Below are positions 8,519 through 16,229 of a stretch of 36,042 bases of DNA, one piece after another. Positions within the stretch are counted from its first letter, which is position 1. Every line of letters starts with the position of its first letter. The DNA comes from an uncultured Caldisericota bacterium (GTDB lineage Bacteria > Caldisericota > Caldisericia > Cryosericales > Cryosericaceae). Made by a program: the position numbers and the translations under genes. The notes beneath the pieces were generated by a model, which saw only the letters and a list, made by a program, of their open reading frames with translations, did not search any database and was not told the origin of the DNA. The stretch spans positions 1 through 36,042 of the forward strand of contig CAIQIK010000046.1 in assembly GCA_903871855.1 (NCBI GenBank). Reading direction: 5' to 3'.

Positions 8519-8546
8519 ATCCTACCCAGGTCACCAGATTCTGCAA
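8519..8546 (-). promoter_or_regulatory. Promoter of the copper operon
   Basis: On the minus strand TTGCAG (8541-8546) and TAGGAT (8519-8524) are separated by 16 bases. The predicted transcription start falls in or next to the CsoR-like palindrome, the usual layout for a CsoR-repressed promoter. Confidence 0.5.
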
Positions 8547-8576
8547 CGACGCAATTGTGAATGCCTGACGTGCCGC

Positions 8577-8620
8577 CACGACCCGGTCCTCTGGTGCCAC
8601 CCAGCAATCACTGGGTCGTG
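8577..8620. repeat. Inverted repeat between copA and the sigma factor
   Basis: CACGACCC (8577-8584) and GGGTCGTG (8613-8620) form a perfect 8-bp stem around a 28-base loop in the divergent intergenic region. It could be a regulator site or an RNA structure. No protein family is implied. Confidence 0.35.
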
Positions 8621-8679
8621 TTGAGTCATTCCCGCAGCTCCTCCGCATTACCCCCTGTACGGAACAGGGCAATCCTCTG

Positions 8680-8685
8680 TATCAT
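8680..8685 (+). promoter_or_regulatory. Possible -10 box of the ECF sigma operon
   Basis: TATCAT ends 6 bases before the ATG of the sigma gene, which lacks a visible Shine-Dalgarno site. If used, the transcript would begin at or near the start codon (leaderless). No good -35 box is seen 16-18 bases upstream. Confidence 0.25.
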
Positions 8686-8691
8686 ATTCGT

Positions 8692-9291
8692 ATGGAGATT
8701 CGCGCTCAGGAGCCGACGGATGAGCAGCTGGTTCGACAGGCGCTCGTCAATACGGACGCCTTTGGGATGCTGGTCGATCGGTATGAGCGACCGTTGTCGT
8801 TATATGCTGCCCGCCTTATCGGGCGGCAGGATGCGGAAGATGTGGTCCAGCAAGCGTTTCTGCAGGCGTATCGCAACCTTGCCGGATTCGACCCCCACCT
8901 GACGTTCAGTGCATGGATATACCGAATCGTCCACAACACGGCCGTCAACGTGGCACGCAAGCGCCACGGCACCATGCCCACGGAGTTGGAGCTGGACGGC
9001 GAAACGGTCGAGCTCCTGACCGGGGACACGGACGTCCCGTCCGAGGCTCTCCACCAGGAACTGGAGGGAGCAGTAGGCCAGGCACTGGATCAACTCGACC
9101 AGCGCAGCAGAGATGTGCTGCTGCTATCGGTGGTCGAAGGCAAGAGTTACAGCGAAATAGCCGATATTCTGATGGTTGCGGTCAACTCGGTGGGACCCAC
9201 CGTGAGCCGGGCCAAGAGCAAGCTGCGGAAACTGCTGGAGCAGCATCCCGCCGGACAAGAGACGCAGCCACGAGAGGTAGAGCATGGATGA
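8692..9291 (+). CDS. ECF-type RNA polymerase sigma factor
   Basis: A 199-residue ECF (group 4) sigma factor. Region 2 (about 22-85) includes RQDAEDVVQQAFLQAY and the promoter-opening segment FSAWIYRIVHNTAVN. Region 4 (about 125-185) has the helix-turn-helix around GKSYSEIADILMVAVNSVG. Its last bases overlap the next gene by 8 bp, so the two are translationally coupled as sigma and anti-sigma pairs usually are. No ribosome-binding site precedes the ATG. It is transcribed away from the copper operon, sharing one 250-bp intergenic region, so a metal or envelope-stress signal is possible but not shown. Confidence 0.9.
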   Translation: MEIRAQEPTDEQLVRQALVNTDAFGMLVDRYERPLSLYAARLIGRQDAEDVVQQAFLQAYRNLAGFDPHLTFSAWIYRIVHNTAVNVARKRHGTMPTELELDGETVELLTGDTDVPSEALHQELEGAVGQALDQLDQRSRDVLLLSVVEGKSYSEIADILMVAVNSVGPTVSRAKSKLRKLLEQHPAGQETQPREVEHG

Positions 9292-10045
9292 GGACCTGAA
9301 AGAAAAAATACTCGGCCAGATCGAGGAGCAGCACCTGGAGCCCCGCGCGACATGGCGTTTCCGTCTTGAGCGCATGCTCAAGCACTCGGCAGTGGCGATC
9401 CTGTTCGCCCTGACCGCACTCGGACTCGCAGGCAGCGTGTACATCCTTGTCAAGAATGGCACACTGGATGATCTGCAGCTGGGTCCGCGGTGGGTGCACC
9501 CTGCCTTCTTCGACTTCCCGTGGCAGCTTCTGGTCCTCGTCGTCGTCTTCGGCGTCCTGTCGTTCATCGTTCTGCGGCGCACGGCCCGCCTGTACCGTGT
9601 TGCAAGATGGTGGCTGGTTGCCACACTTGTTGTTGCGGTCGTGGCTGGAGCCGGAGCAGCCTATGCCACCAACCTCACCAGGTTCACCTTCCGCACTGGT
9701 CCTGGGCGGGAACTGTTCCGGCGCGGAGGAAACCCATTCGGCGGGATGGAGGGTGGTGCCGTGATCGGCGTCGTCAGGTCCCGCACGACCGAACAGTGGG
9801 TCGTCGACAGCATGACAGGAGAGCGTTGGCTGGTTATCGTTACCGAGGAGACATACTTCCCTGCAGGATCGGACATTGCCGTGGGCACGGTCGTGCGTGT
9901 CGTCGGACGGCACGCAAAGACCACGATCTATGCCGTCGGCATCCGCCCGGTGACCGGCATGGACGACATGATGGACTCTCGCGACGGTATGATGGGCCCT
10001 GGTGGCATGATGTCCCCGGGGATCCTCGTTCCCGGTACACCGTAG
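9284..10045 (+). CDS. Membrane anti-sigma-like protein with DUF5666-like domain and Met-rich tail
   Basis: A 253-residue protein overlapping the sigma gene (ATGGATGA). The first 32 residues are charged and cytosolic. Three membrane segments follow at about 33-57, 78-98 and 107-128. The outer part (about 155-220) looks like a small beta-barrel of the DUF5666 kind (GVVRSR ... TEETYFPAGSDIAVGTVVRV). The C-terminal 35 residues are rich in Met, Gly and Asp (GMDDMMDSRDGMMGPGGMM), a composition seen in extracellular Cu(I)-binding segments. No zinc-binding ZAS motif is seen at the N-terminus. The anti-sigma role is inferred from gene order and topology; metal sensing is a hypothesis. Confidence 0.7.
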   Translation: MDEDLKEKILGQIEEQHLEPRATWRFRLERMLKHSAVAILFALTALGLAGSVYILVKNGTLDDLQLGPRWVHPAFFDFPWQLLVLVVVFGVLSFIVLRRTARLYRVARWWLVATLVVAVVAGAGAAYATNLTRFTFRTGPGRELFRRGGNPFGGMEGGAVIGVVRSRTTEQWVVDSMTGERWLVIVTEETYFPAGSDIAVGTVVRVVGRHAKTTIYAVGIRPVTGMDDMMDSRDGMMGPGGMMSPGILVPGTP

Positions 10046-10127
10046 GAGAACGCCCAACTTACCACCCAGGCTGGAATGAACAGCGCATCCCAAAAGAGGG
10101 TTCTAGTCTGTCTGTAGAAGTCTAGTC

Positions 10128-10156
10128 TTGAAGTATCTTTTCTTATCATCTATATT
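10128..10156 (+). promoter_or_regulatory. Promoter of IS607 tnpA, apparently leaderless
   Basis: TTGAAG (10128-10133), 17 bases, then TATATT (10151-10156). The tnpA ATG begins 7 bases after the -10 box, so transcription would start at the start codon. No Shine-Dalgarno site is present. Confidence 0.55.
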
Positions 10157-10162
10157 ATAGAT

Positions 10163-10723
10163 ATGAAACTTACAGATTGGGCCAAGGATCAAGGCATTGC
10201 GTATATCACGGCGTATCGATGGTGGCGAAACGGTACGCTGCCAGTTCCTGCTGAACAAACCAAGACCGGAACAATCATGGTCCATCCAGTAAGATCGGCA
10301 GGAACAGGGTTTGCTATTTACGCGAGAGTGTCATCGAGTAGCCAAAAGAGTGATTTGGAACGCCAGCTTGCGCGACTGGTTACGTTTGCCTCTGAGAATA
10401 AGATGCCTATTGTCAAATCCATCTCTGAAATAGGTAGCGGGTCGAATGGACAAAGACCGCGGCTGCTCGCGTTGTTGAAAGATGCTGAGATTTCAGGAAT
10501 CATTGTTGAGCATCGCGACTGTCTCGCTCGTTTTGGCTCAGAATATATCGAAGCTGCTCTGAATGCAACTGGTAGAACACTTGTCATCATGGAGAGTATT
10601 GAGATATGGGATGATCTGGTACAGGACATGCTTGACGTGATGACCTCGTTCTGCGCTAAGCTCTATGGACGAAGATCTGCCAAGAACCGGGCAAAGCGTG
10701 CATTGGAAGCTGCTACCAAGTGA
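10163..10723 (+). CDS. tnpA: IS607-family serine recombinase TnpA
   Basis: A 186-residue recombinase with an N-terminal MerR-like helix-turn-helix (about 1-45, with AYRWWRNGTLP) and a serine-recombinase catalytic domain. The nucleophile is likely Ser57 in FAIYARVSSSSQKSDLERQ. IS607 recombinases have the DNA-binding domain in front, unlike classic resolvases, and this order is seen here. It performs excision and circular integration at sites with very little sequence need. Its stop overlaps the tnpB GTG start (GTGA). Confidence 0.92.
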   Translation: MKLTDWAKDQGIAYITAYRWWRNGTLPVPAEQTKTGTIMVHPVRSAGTGFAIYARVSSSSQKSDLERQLARLVTFASENKMPIVKSISEIGSGSNGQRPRLLALLKDAEISGIIVEHRDCLARFGSEYIEAALNATGRTLVIMESIEIWDDLVQDMLDVMTSFCAKLYGRRSAKNRAKRALEAATK

Positions 10724-11961
10724 AAACCAACCAGGCTTTTCGATATGAACTGGACCCCAACAATGTGCAGCGAGGAGCACTCGTGCAGCACGCAGGCGCT
10801 GCGCGATTCGCATACAACTGGGCGCTTGCAGATCGTATTGAGCGTTTCAAGCGGAACGAAGGAAAAGCCAAATTCACTTCTGCCATCGAACAACACAAGC
10901 TTCTCAACAGCCTCAAGGTTGCCCAATTCCCATGGATGTATGAGGTATCCAAGTGCGCTCCACAAGAAGCTCTTCGTGACTGTGAGCGCGCGTACCGGAA
11001 CTTCTGGCGAGGACGGAAGCAGGGGCAAGATATTGGATTTCCCAAGTTCAAGAAGAAAGGACAGCACGACAGTTTTCGTTTGACTGGTTCCGTACACGTA
11101 GCGGAACATGGAGTTGTCTTGCCTCGCATTGGGAGAATCAGGACAAAAGAAGGAACCGAGAAATTCCGTGGTCGAATCCTTTCGGCCACCGTATCACGAG
11201 AAACCGACCGCTGGTTCTGTTCGCTGACAGTTGAAGTTGAAAGAGCGAAACCGTTAACAGTAGTTGGTGAAGCTGTTGGCATTGACCTCGGCATCAAGAT
11301 TTTTGCAGTGTTGTCGAATGGCGAGCATTTCGAATCTCCAAAGCCGTTGAAGCGAAAAATGAAGAAGCTTAAGCGGCTGTCTCGACAAGTGAGTAGAAAG
11401 AAGAAAGGCTCAAGGAACAGAAAGAAAGCGAATCTTTGCGTTACACGCCTCAATCGCAGCATCCGCAACATCAGGAAGGACTTCCTGCACAAAGCTTCGA
11501 CGAGCGTTGCCAAGAGCCACGGCATTGTGTGTATCGAGGATCTTGCAGTGAAGAACATGGTGCAGAACCATCATTTGGCGCAGAGCATTTCAGATGCCGG
11601 CTGGGCGGAGTTCAGGCGCATGCTCGCGTACAAGTGCTCGTGGTATGGGTCGGAACTGCGCGTCATCGACAGATTCGCACCAAGCAGCAAGACCTGTTCT
11701 GTATGTGGTGAAGTAAACCATTCGCTCGCGCTTGCGGATCGGACTTGGGTCTGCGAAAACTGTGGCACATTGCACGACAGGGACGATAATGCGTCGTTAA
11801 ATATCTTGAGTCTTGGCCTTGGTACGGGCAGTCATCGCCCGGAACCGCACCCAACTAAGATTGGGTGCAACGCCTGTGGAGACCCCCTCACCAAGCGCCG
11901 GTCGAAGAAGCAGGAAGCAAGCTCACCCGTATTCTTGCATGAAGTTGTGTGCAACGAGTGA
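10720..11961 (+). CDS. tnpB: RNA-guided nuclease TnpB of the IS607 element
   Basis: A 413-residue TnpB with GTG start overlapping the tnpA stop. The split RuvC active site looks complete: Asp189 (GIDLGIK), Glu273 (IEDLAVKNM) and the Asp of HDRDDNASLN near 355. A zinc ribbon is formed by Cys326, Cys329, Cys345 and Cys348. TnpB proteins cut DNA guided by an omega RNA from the element's right end and help keep the transposon. The length is normal and there is no frameshift, so the protein could be active. The last 45 or so residues after the RuvC-III motif overlap the presumed omega RNA scaffold. Confidence 0.93.
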   Translation: MKTNQAFRYELDPNNVQRGALVQHAGAARFAYNWALADRIERFKRNEGKAKFTSAIEQHKLLNSLKVAQFPWMYEVSKCAPQEALRDCERAYRNFWRGRKQGQDIGFPKFKKKGQHDSFRLTGSVHVAEHGVVLPRIGRIRTKEGTEKFRGRILSATVSRETDRWFCSLTVEVERAKPLTVVGEAVGIDLGIKIFAVLSNGEHFESPKPLKRKMKKLKRLSRQVSRKKKGSRNRKKANLCVTRLNRSIRNIRKDFLHKASTSVAKSHGIVCIEDLAVKNMVQNHHLAQSISDAGWAEFRRMLAYKCSWYGSELRVIDRFAPSSKTCSVCGEVNHSLALADRTWVCENCGTLHDRDDNASLNILSLGLGTGSHRPEPHPTKIGCNACGDPLTKRRSKKQEASSPVFLHEVVCNE

Positions 11962-11998
11962 TAAGACTTGCGGAACGGTTGCGTTTGGGTCAAACCTG
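11840..11998 (+). ncRNA. Candidate omega RNA at the tnpB 3' end
   Basis: In TnpB systems the guide RNA scaffold spans the 3' end of tnpB and the right end of the element. Here that stretch has a perfect 8-bp hairpin (GCACCCAA at 11847-11854, TTGGGTGC at 11861-11868) and further short stems before the stop. The guide would be the first bases outside the element, so it depends on the exact right edge, which I cannot fix. Boundaries are approximate. Confidence 0.4.
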
Positions 11999-12037
11999 CT
12001 CATGCTGTAAGAGATACCACCGCATGGGAGGTGACGC

Positions 12038-13009
12038 ATGTCACTCGGCATTAACGTAACGATTCCCGAAGGGATCGTACTCGCGGCAGACAGCCGTCAG
12101 ACGTACCGCAACCAGAAGGGGATGGCCCGCGTCGGCTCAGACTCGGCGTCCAAGGTGTTCCGCATCGGTTCGCGCATGGGGCTGGTCATCGCAGGTCTCG
12201 CGTTCCTGCCTCAGCAGGGCGTGATGAAAAACGTCAGCGGGTTCATCGACGACGTCCGTCAGACGATCCCCGTCGACAAGCTGTCCGTCGGTGAGGTTGC
12301 GAAAGAACTCGCACAGTACTTCGACGCCCGCGTCCCCTACCGCGACCAGCTCAAGGGCATTCCTGCCGGCATCAAGGTGGACATGGCCCGCCAAGGCATG
12401 GAGATAGTGGACCTCAAGGAAGAACCCACCCGCGTCGTGTTCCACTTCAAGAACAAGCAGGGTCAGGTCCAGGAAGCAGTCGCCGCCCCCGATGGGCTGC
12501 AGTTCATCCTGGCCGGGTACAACAAGGACAGGAGCAGTGAAGTCTTCATGGTCTACATTCCCGGCGCCACCGATCAGGCACGCGACAGCCGCAAGCAGGG
12601 CAAGGAATTCGGCGCAGGCTGGATCGGGCAGACGGACGTCGTCACCCGGATCGTCCTCGGGTTCGACCCGCGTCTACAAGGCATCCCTCTCGTGCGTGAA
12701 GCGGCTGCAAAAATCGGCGAACCCGCAGTGCAACAGCAGCTGCGCGGGGTGGAATACAGCATCCAGTGGGGCACCATGACTCTTCAGGACGCCGTCGACT
12801 TCTGTCAGCTCGCAATCGAGACCACGACCGCCATCCAGCGCTTCAGTGACGGCGTCCTCATGGACCCGGGCGACATGACCGGCGTGGGCGGACCCATCGA
12901 TATGGCCGTCATCACCTATGACAAGGGCTTCACGTGGCTCAACCGCAAACACCTCAAGAGCAAGACAGGCGAGGTCGATCTCGAGGATCTGCCATCTCTC
13001 GAGAAATAA
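12038..13009 (+). CDS. Proteasome-beta-like Ntn hydrolase with candidate Ser nucleophile
   Basis: A 323-residue protein whose N-terminus reads like a proteasome beta subunit. After removal of Met1 it begins SLGIN, followed by GIVLAADSR, and then SASKVFRI. If Ser is residue 1, the Asp of AADSR is residue 17, as in proteasomes, and the Lys of SKVF is residue 38 instead of 33. The candidate nucleophile is therefore Ser, not Thr. At 323 residues it is longer than HslV or typical beta subunits (about 175-240). The GGGAGGTGACGC before the ATG is a good ribosome-binding site. The stop is 2 bases from the next gene. The substrate is unknown. Confidence 0.72.
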   Translation: MSLGINVTIPEGIVLAADSRQTYRNQKGMARVGSDSASKVFRIGSRMGLVIAGLAFLPQQGVMKNVSGFIDDVRQTIPVDKLSVGEVAKELAQYFDARVPYRDQLKGIPAGIKVDMARQGMEIVDLKEEPTRVVFHFKNKQGQVQEAVAAPDGLQFILAGYNKDRSSEVFMVYIPGATDQARDSRKQGKEFGAGWIGQTDVVTRIVLGFDPRLQGIPLVREAAAKIGEPAVQQQLRGVEYSIQWGTMTLQDAVDFCQLAIETTTAIQRFSDGVLMDPGDMTGVGGPIDMAVITYDKGFTWLNRKHLKSKTGEVDLEDLPSLEK

Positions 13010-13011
13010 CC

Positions 13012-13761
13012 ATGCGACGCCGCACAGCTCCTTTCGAATATGACGCCTTGTACCGCGACCTGATCGCACAATGTGACGACGAGCCTGTCCAAAACGTCAT
13101 TGCCGGCCAGATCTGGTCGCTGGTGCAGACGGAACATGCCACAGGACTGTCCATGTCTCTGCGGTCGACGACCACGGACGGTCACAGCGCGTTCTTTCAC
13201 CTGCGAGGAAAACCGCTCGTGGAGCTGGCCGAGCTCTCCTTGTCCTGGAACCCGCGAGAAGCGGCGATCGGCATGGCGGCCATCTGCGCCGCGTGCAACA
13301 TCACCTCCCGCTTCGCGGGCGCCGAAGAGGCCAATGGGCGCGACCTGCTACTTGGAAAAGCGGCCGGCAAGAAGGTTGGCCTCATCGGGCACTTCCCGTG
13401 GACCGACGAGATCCGTTCCGCTGCCGGGAGTCTGACCGTCTTCGAACAGCGACCGCGGGAAGGCGACCTGCCCCAACAGGCCGAAGAGTATCTCCTCCCT
13501 CATCTGGACGTCGTCGCCATCACCGGCTCCGCGCTCACCAACAAGAGCCTGCCACGCCTGCTGGAACTTGCCGGGGGCGCCTGGGTCATGCTCATCGGTC
13601 CTTCTACCCCCCTCTCAGTGCTCATGTTCGATTATGGCGTCGACGCTCTGTCAGGTTGTGTCGCACGGGACCCGGAGGATCTTGCCGAGGTCGTCGCCGA
13701 AGGCGGCGGCGTGCGCGAATTCAGAAATGCCGTCCGCTTCGTGACACTGAAGAAACCCTGA
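13012..13761 (+). CDS. DUF4213/DUF364 protein (putative metal-chelation fold)
   Basis: A 249-residue protein with an N-terminal DUF4213-like part (about 1-110, ending near REAAIGMAAICAACN) and a C-terminal DUF364-like domain (about 125-245, with GKKVGLIGHFPW and VVAITGSALTNKSL). DUF364 has been described as a putative heavy-metal chelation domain, but its reaction is unknown. The ATG at 13012 is 2 bases after the upstream stop, so it is probably coupled to the Ntn hydrolase gene; an upstream extension was rejected as it overlaps that gene. A REP-like hairpin begins 8 bases after the stop. Confidence 0.78.
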   Translation: MRRRTAPFEYDALYRDLIAQCDDEPVQNVIAGQIWSLVQTEHATGLSMSLRSTTTDGHSAFFHLRGKPLVELAELSLSWNPREAAIGMAAICAACNITSRFAGAEEANGRDLLLGKAAGKKVGLIGHFPWTDEIRSAAGSLTVFEQRPREGDLPQQAEEYLLPHLDVVAITGSALTNKSLPRLLELAGGAWVMLIGPSTPLSVLMFDYGVDALSGCVARDPEDLAEVVAEGGGVREFRNAVRFVTLKKP

Positions 13762-13769
13762 CAACCTGA

Positions 13770-13812
13770 GATTGTGAATCCCATGGTGCCTGACCCCAAG
13801 GGATTCACAATT
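13770..13812 (+). repeat. REP-like hairpin, free-standing copy A
   Basis: A 43-bp element with a perfect 12-bp inverted repeat (ATTGTGAATCCC / GGGATTCACAAT) around a 17-base centre. Without gaps it matches copy B (18977-19019) at 34 of 43 positions. It sits between two same-strand genes with no transposase next to it, as expected of a non-autonomous REP element mobilised by a RAYT. Confidence 0.75.
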
Positions 13813-13828
13813 GCCGAAAAGGAGTCCC

Positions 13829-14992
13829 ATGAACAGGAAACTACGATACCTGGTGGCCGGATACGCTCTGACCGTCGCCTTTGCGCTCTCACTCCAGTTC
13901 CTCCCTCCCACCATCCCCGTCTTGAAGACGTCCCTTGGCATGACCGCCGGGCAGGCGGGAACGCTGATGTCGTCGCTGGCCCTGTTTGGCATTTTCATCT
14001 CGCCGCTGGTTGGATACCTTGCCGACCGCTGGGGCGGCCGGATCGTTGGTCTCCTGGGACTCGCCTGTCTCATCGCTGCCGAGGCGTGGTTCGCACTCTC
14101 GACCTCATACGTGAATCTGCTGATGGCACGGCTAGCCATGGGCATCGGTTCTGCAACGCTGTCCATCCTCGGAGCGCAGATCATCAGCCAGAACTTCGTG
14201 GGCACCAGGTACCTCGGTGCGGCCATGGGGACCATGAACACCGCCGTCCCGATCGGTATCCTGGTCAGCCAGCTGGTTTTCTCGCGCCTCGCAGCCACAC
14301 GTGGATGGCAGGCGCCCGTCTGGGCGGTTCTGGTCTTCACCTGCGTTGTGGCGGCGGCCTACGTTCTGTTCTACCGTGACCCGGAACCCCCGTATGACAA
14401 GGCCCCCGTCTCGCTAGTCGCGGGTCTGCGGCGCCTCAATCCTCAGGTCTGGATGCTCGGCCTTGTCTGGCTGTTCTGGAATGCAGGAGCGCTCGTCCTG
14501 CTGACGTTTGCCGATGACCTGCTCGTCGGTCGGGGCATGTCTCCGCAGACGGCAGGGACGATGGCCGGTGTCCTCATGCTCTTCCCTATCGCCGCGTCGA
14601 CATTCATGGGCCACGTCCTGGACCGCAAGCACTGGCAGGGCCGGGGAGCAGTGCTGGCCTGCCTCATGTTCGCCGGGTGCGTGATCCTGCTCGGTGTTCT
14701 CCCCGGCGGCGTCCTTCCCCTGTTCCTCGGCGTCAGCTTCACTTTCGCGCTTGCCCCCGCGGCTGTCTTCGGTCTGGCCCCCTACCTCATGCACGGCAGG
14801 GAGAGTGGCCTGGGGTATGGCGTCCTGGCCGGCATGCTGAACATCGGTGTTCTCTTCGGCCCTGCGATCGGCGGTATCGTGCGTGATGCGACCGGCAGCT
14901 ACCTCGCAAGCTTCGTCATCGCGGGCGTCCTGACGAGCACCGGGGCAGTCTGCGTGCTGCTCCTGCGCCGACCGGCCGTGGAGAACGCCTGA
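13829..14992 (+). CDS. MFS transporter
   Basis: A 387-residue major-facilitator protein with about 12 hydrophobic segments. Motif A is seen after helix 2 as GYLADRWGGRIVG. The overall pattern resembles CynX/NimT or drug/organic-anion transporters; the substrate cannot be told. The ATG at 13829 follows AAAAGGAG. The REP-like hairpin A lies between it and the DUF364 gene, so it may be partly decoupled from the genes upstream. Confidence 0.85.
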   Translation: MNRKLRYLVAGYALTVAFALSLQFLPPTIPVLKTSLGMTAGQAGTLMSSLALFGIFISPLVGYLADRWGGRIVGLLGLACLIAAEAWFALSTSYVNLLMARLAMGIGSATLSILGAQIISQNFVGTRYLGAAMGTMNTAVPIGILVSQLVFSRLAATRGWQAPVWAVLVFTCVVAAAYVLFYRDPEPPYDKAPVSLVAGLRRLNPQVWMLGLVWLFWNAGALVLLTFADDLLVGRGMSPQTAGTMAGVLMLFPIAASTFMGHVLDRKHWQGRGAVLACLMFAGCVILLGVLPGGVLPLFLGVSFTFALAPAAVFGLAPYLMHGRESGLGYGVLAGMLNIGVLFGPAIGGIVRDATGSYLASFVIAGVLTSTGAVCVLLLRRPAVENA

Positions 14993-15186
14993 TGGCCATG
15001 CGCCCGGTGAGGTCCACGCGCAGATCCGAGCTGCTCCTGCTGCTGGCCGTCGCGCAGGCTAGCCTCATCTACTCACTGGAACCCGTTTTCGCCACCCTGC
15101 TGGCTGTCCTGTTCATCGGTGAACGCATGGGCCCGGCCGCCCTCGTAGGCGGCGTCCTCATGTTCACGGCATCCGCGATCTCGTAA
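14992..15186 (+). pseudogene. C-terminal remnant of an EamA/DMT transporter
   Basis: A 64-codon frame that starts one base inside the MFS stop. From about residue 24 it matches the last two helices of EamA-family transporters (ASLIYSLEPVFATLLAVL, then FIGERMGPAALVGG). The rest of the roughly 300-residue protein is missing, and the first 23 residues do not look like EamA sequence. It is best read as the tail left by a deletion that joined it to the MFS gene. Confidence 0.72.
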
Positions 15187-15350
15187 CGGGCGTGGAGAGG
15201 ACCCACCGCATGCAAAGATGGGCTCCTTGAAAGAAGAACCTTACTGGCTGAACCGGTTTGGAAACTGAACTATATTCTACTGGTGGAAAAGGACAGACGA
15301 TGCAACGCGAACTCCAACACTACCGAGTCGCCAGCTGCCGCCTGCCTCCT

Positions 15351-16082
15351 TCAGCTTGATCCGGTCGGTTCGGCGAGGAGTCTCCACGCCAGCAACGCGG
15401 CATCTCTCCGTGTCAATGGTTTGCCGGCATATTGCATGACATTGTCGAAGCCATGCTGCCTGCAGACGACACGCAAGGCCTCATCGCCGACAGGATCGTT
15501 CATCTGGGTCTTCATGGCAGCGACCTCACCACCGAACCCTGCTGCCGTCAGGAGCATGTTGATGCCCTCGCTTCCACTCATCCGCTTCATGGGCTGGAAC
15601 GAAAGGTCGATGAGTCCGTCGTCAAGGTATGCGTTGCGCAACGAGGTGAACATCCAGTGGCTGCGCTCGATGCCCCACCCAGATCCCTCCACCCGCCTGT
15701 AGCGCAGTCCAAACCAGACGTGCCGGATCTCCTTGCGCACAGTCAGCACACGGTCCCATGCACGTCTCGTCCACGCGTACGCCCGTATCCAGCCGTTCGC
15801 CTCGTTGCCTCCGGAAGGGGCCTCAAGGCGCTGTGACGCCGACTCTGGCTGCTGAAGAACGCGCTCCAGAAGGACCACGAACTCGCCGCTAGTCACCTGA
15901 CGGTCAAGCTGAAGGTCACCATCAGGGGCGCCCAGGAGAATGTGCAGGTCCAGCAGTTGCTGGATTCGGGCATCCGCAGGAACAGCACTCTCGGTAGGCT
16001 GTGCGCGCGCACTGCCTGCGCAGCCTACGATCACGACCAAGGCGACGAGCAGGGCCATTCCCCGCCTCGTGCAGGCTCTCAT
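15351..16082 (-). CDS. Secreted SLH-like protein
   Basis: A 243-residue exported protein with a signal peptide (cleavage near AGSARA, about residue 27). The first mature segment (LLDLHILLGAPDGDLQLDRQ then VTSGEFVVLL) resembles an S-layer-homology repeat, and the C-terminal LTRRDAALLAWRLL resembles the end of another. The middle is unknown. The ATG at 16082 follows GGGAGAAG; the Met at 16058 is an alternative that would shorten the signal peptide. It lies downstream of uvrB on the same strand but 180 bp away, and probably has its own promoter. A role at the cell surface is inferred. Confidence 0.65.
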   Translation of the reverse strand: MRACTRRGMALLVALVVIVGCAGSARAQPTESAVPADARIQQLLDLHILLGAPDGDLQLDRQVTSGEFVVLLERVLQQPESASQRLEAPSGGNEANGWIRAYAWTRRAWDRVLTVRKEIRHVWFGLRYRRVEGSGWGIERSHWMFTSLRNAYLDDGLIDLSFQPMKRMSGSEGINMLLTAAGFGGEVAAMKTQMNDPVGDEALRVVCRQHGFDNVMQYAGKPLTRRDAALLAWRLLAEPTGSS

Positions 16083-16229
16083 GATACCGTCTTCTCCCCG
16101 TCAGGTGTGCACTCACTCATACGCCCTGCAACCTCCATGTCACTACGTTGTGCCGATCTTCTCCTGCAGTCGCCCCATGCTACCACCCACGATGTCGCTG
16201 TCAAGCGCACAACAAGGAGATCCTGCATC

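Larger units (their letters stand above)
10070..12000 (+). mobile_element. IS607-type element (tnpA-tnpB)
   Basis: The element carries a serine recombinase and a full TnpB with overlapping stop and start codons. Base composition is clearly more A+T-rich than the flanks. IS607 elements lack terminal inverted repeats, so the edges given are approximate. They lie between the anti-sigma-like gene stop (10045) and the Ntn-hydrolase ribosome-binding site (about 12027). Imperfect repeats TCTAGTCTG and TCTAGTCTTG at 10102-10130 may be recombinase-binding sites in the left end. Confidence 0.8.

Noticed and set aside
8551-8575. Possible fourth REP-like copy (AATTGTGAATGCCTGACG)
   Set aside because: Only the left arm resembles copy A; the matching right arm is missing.
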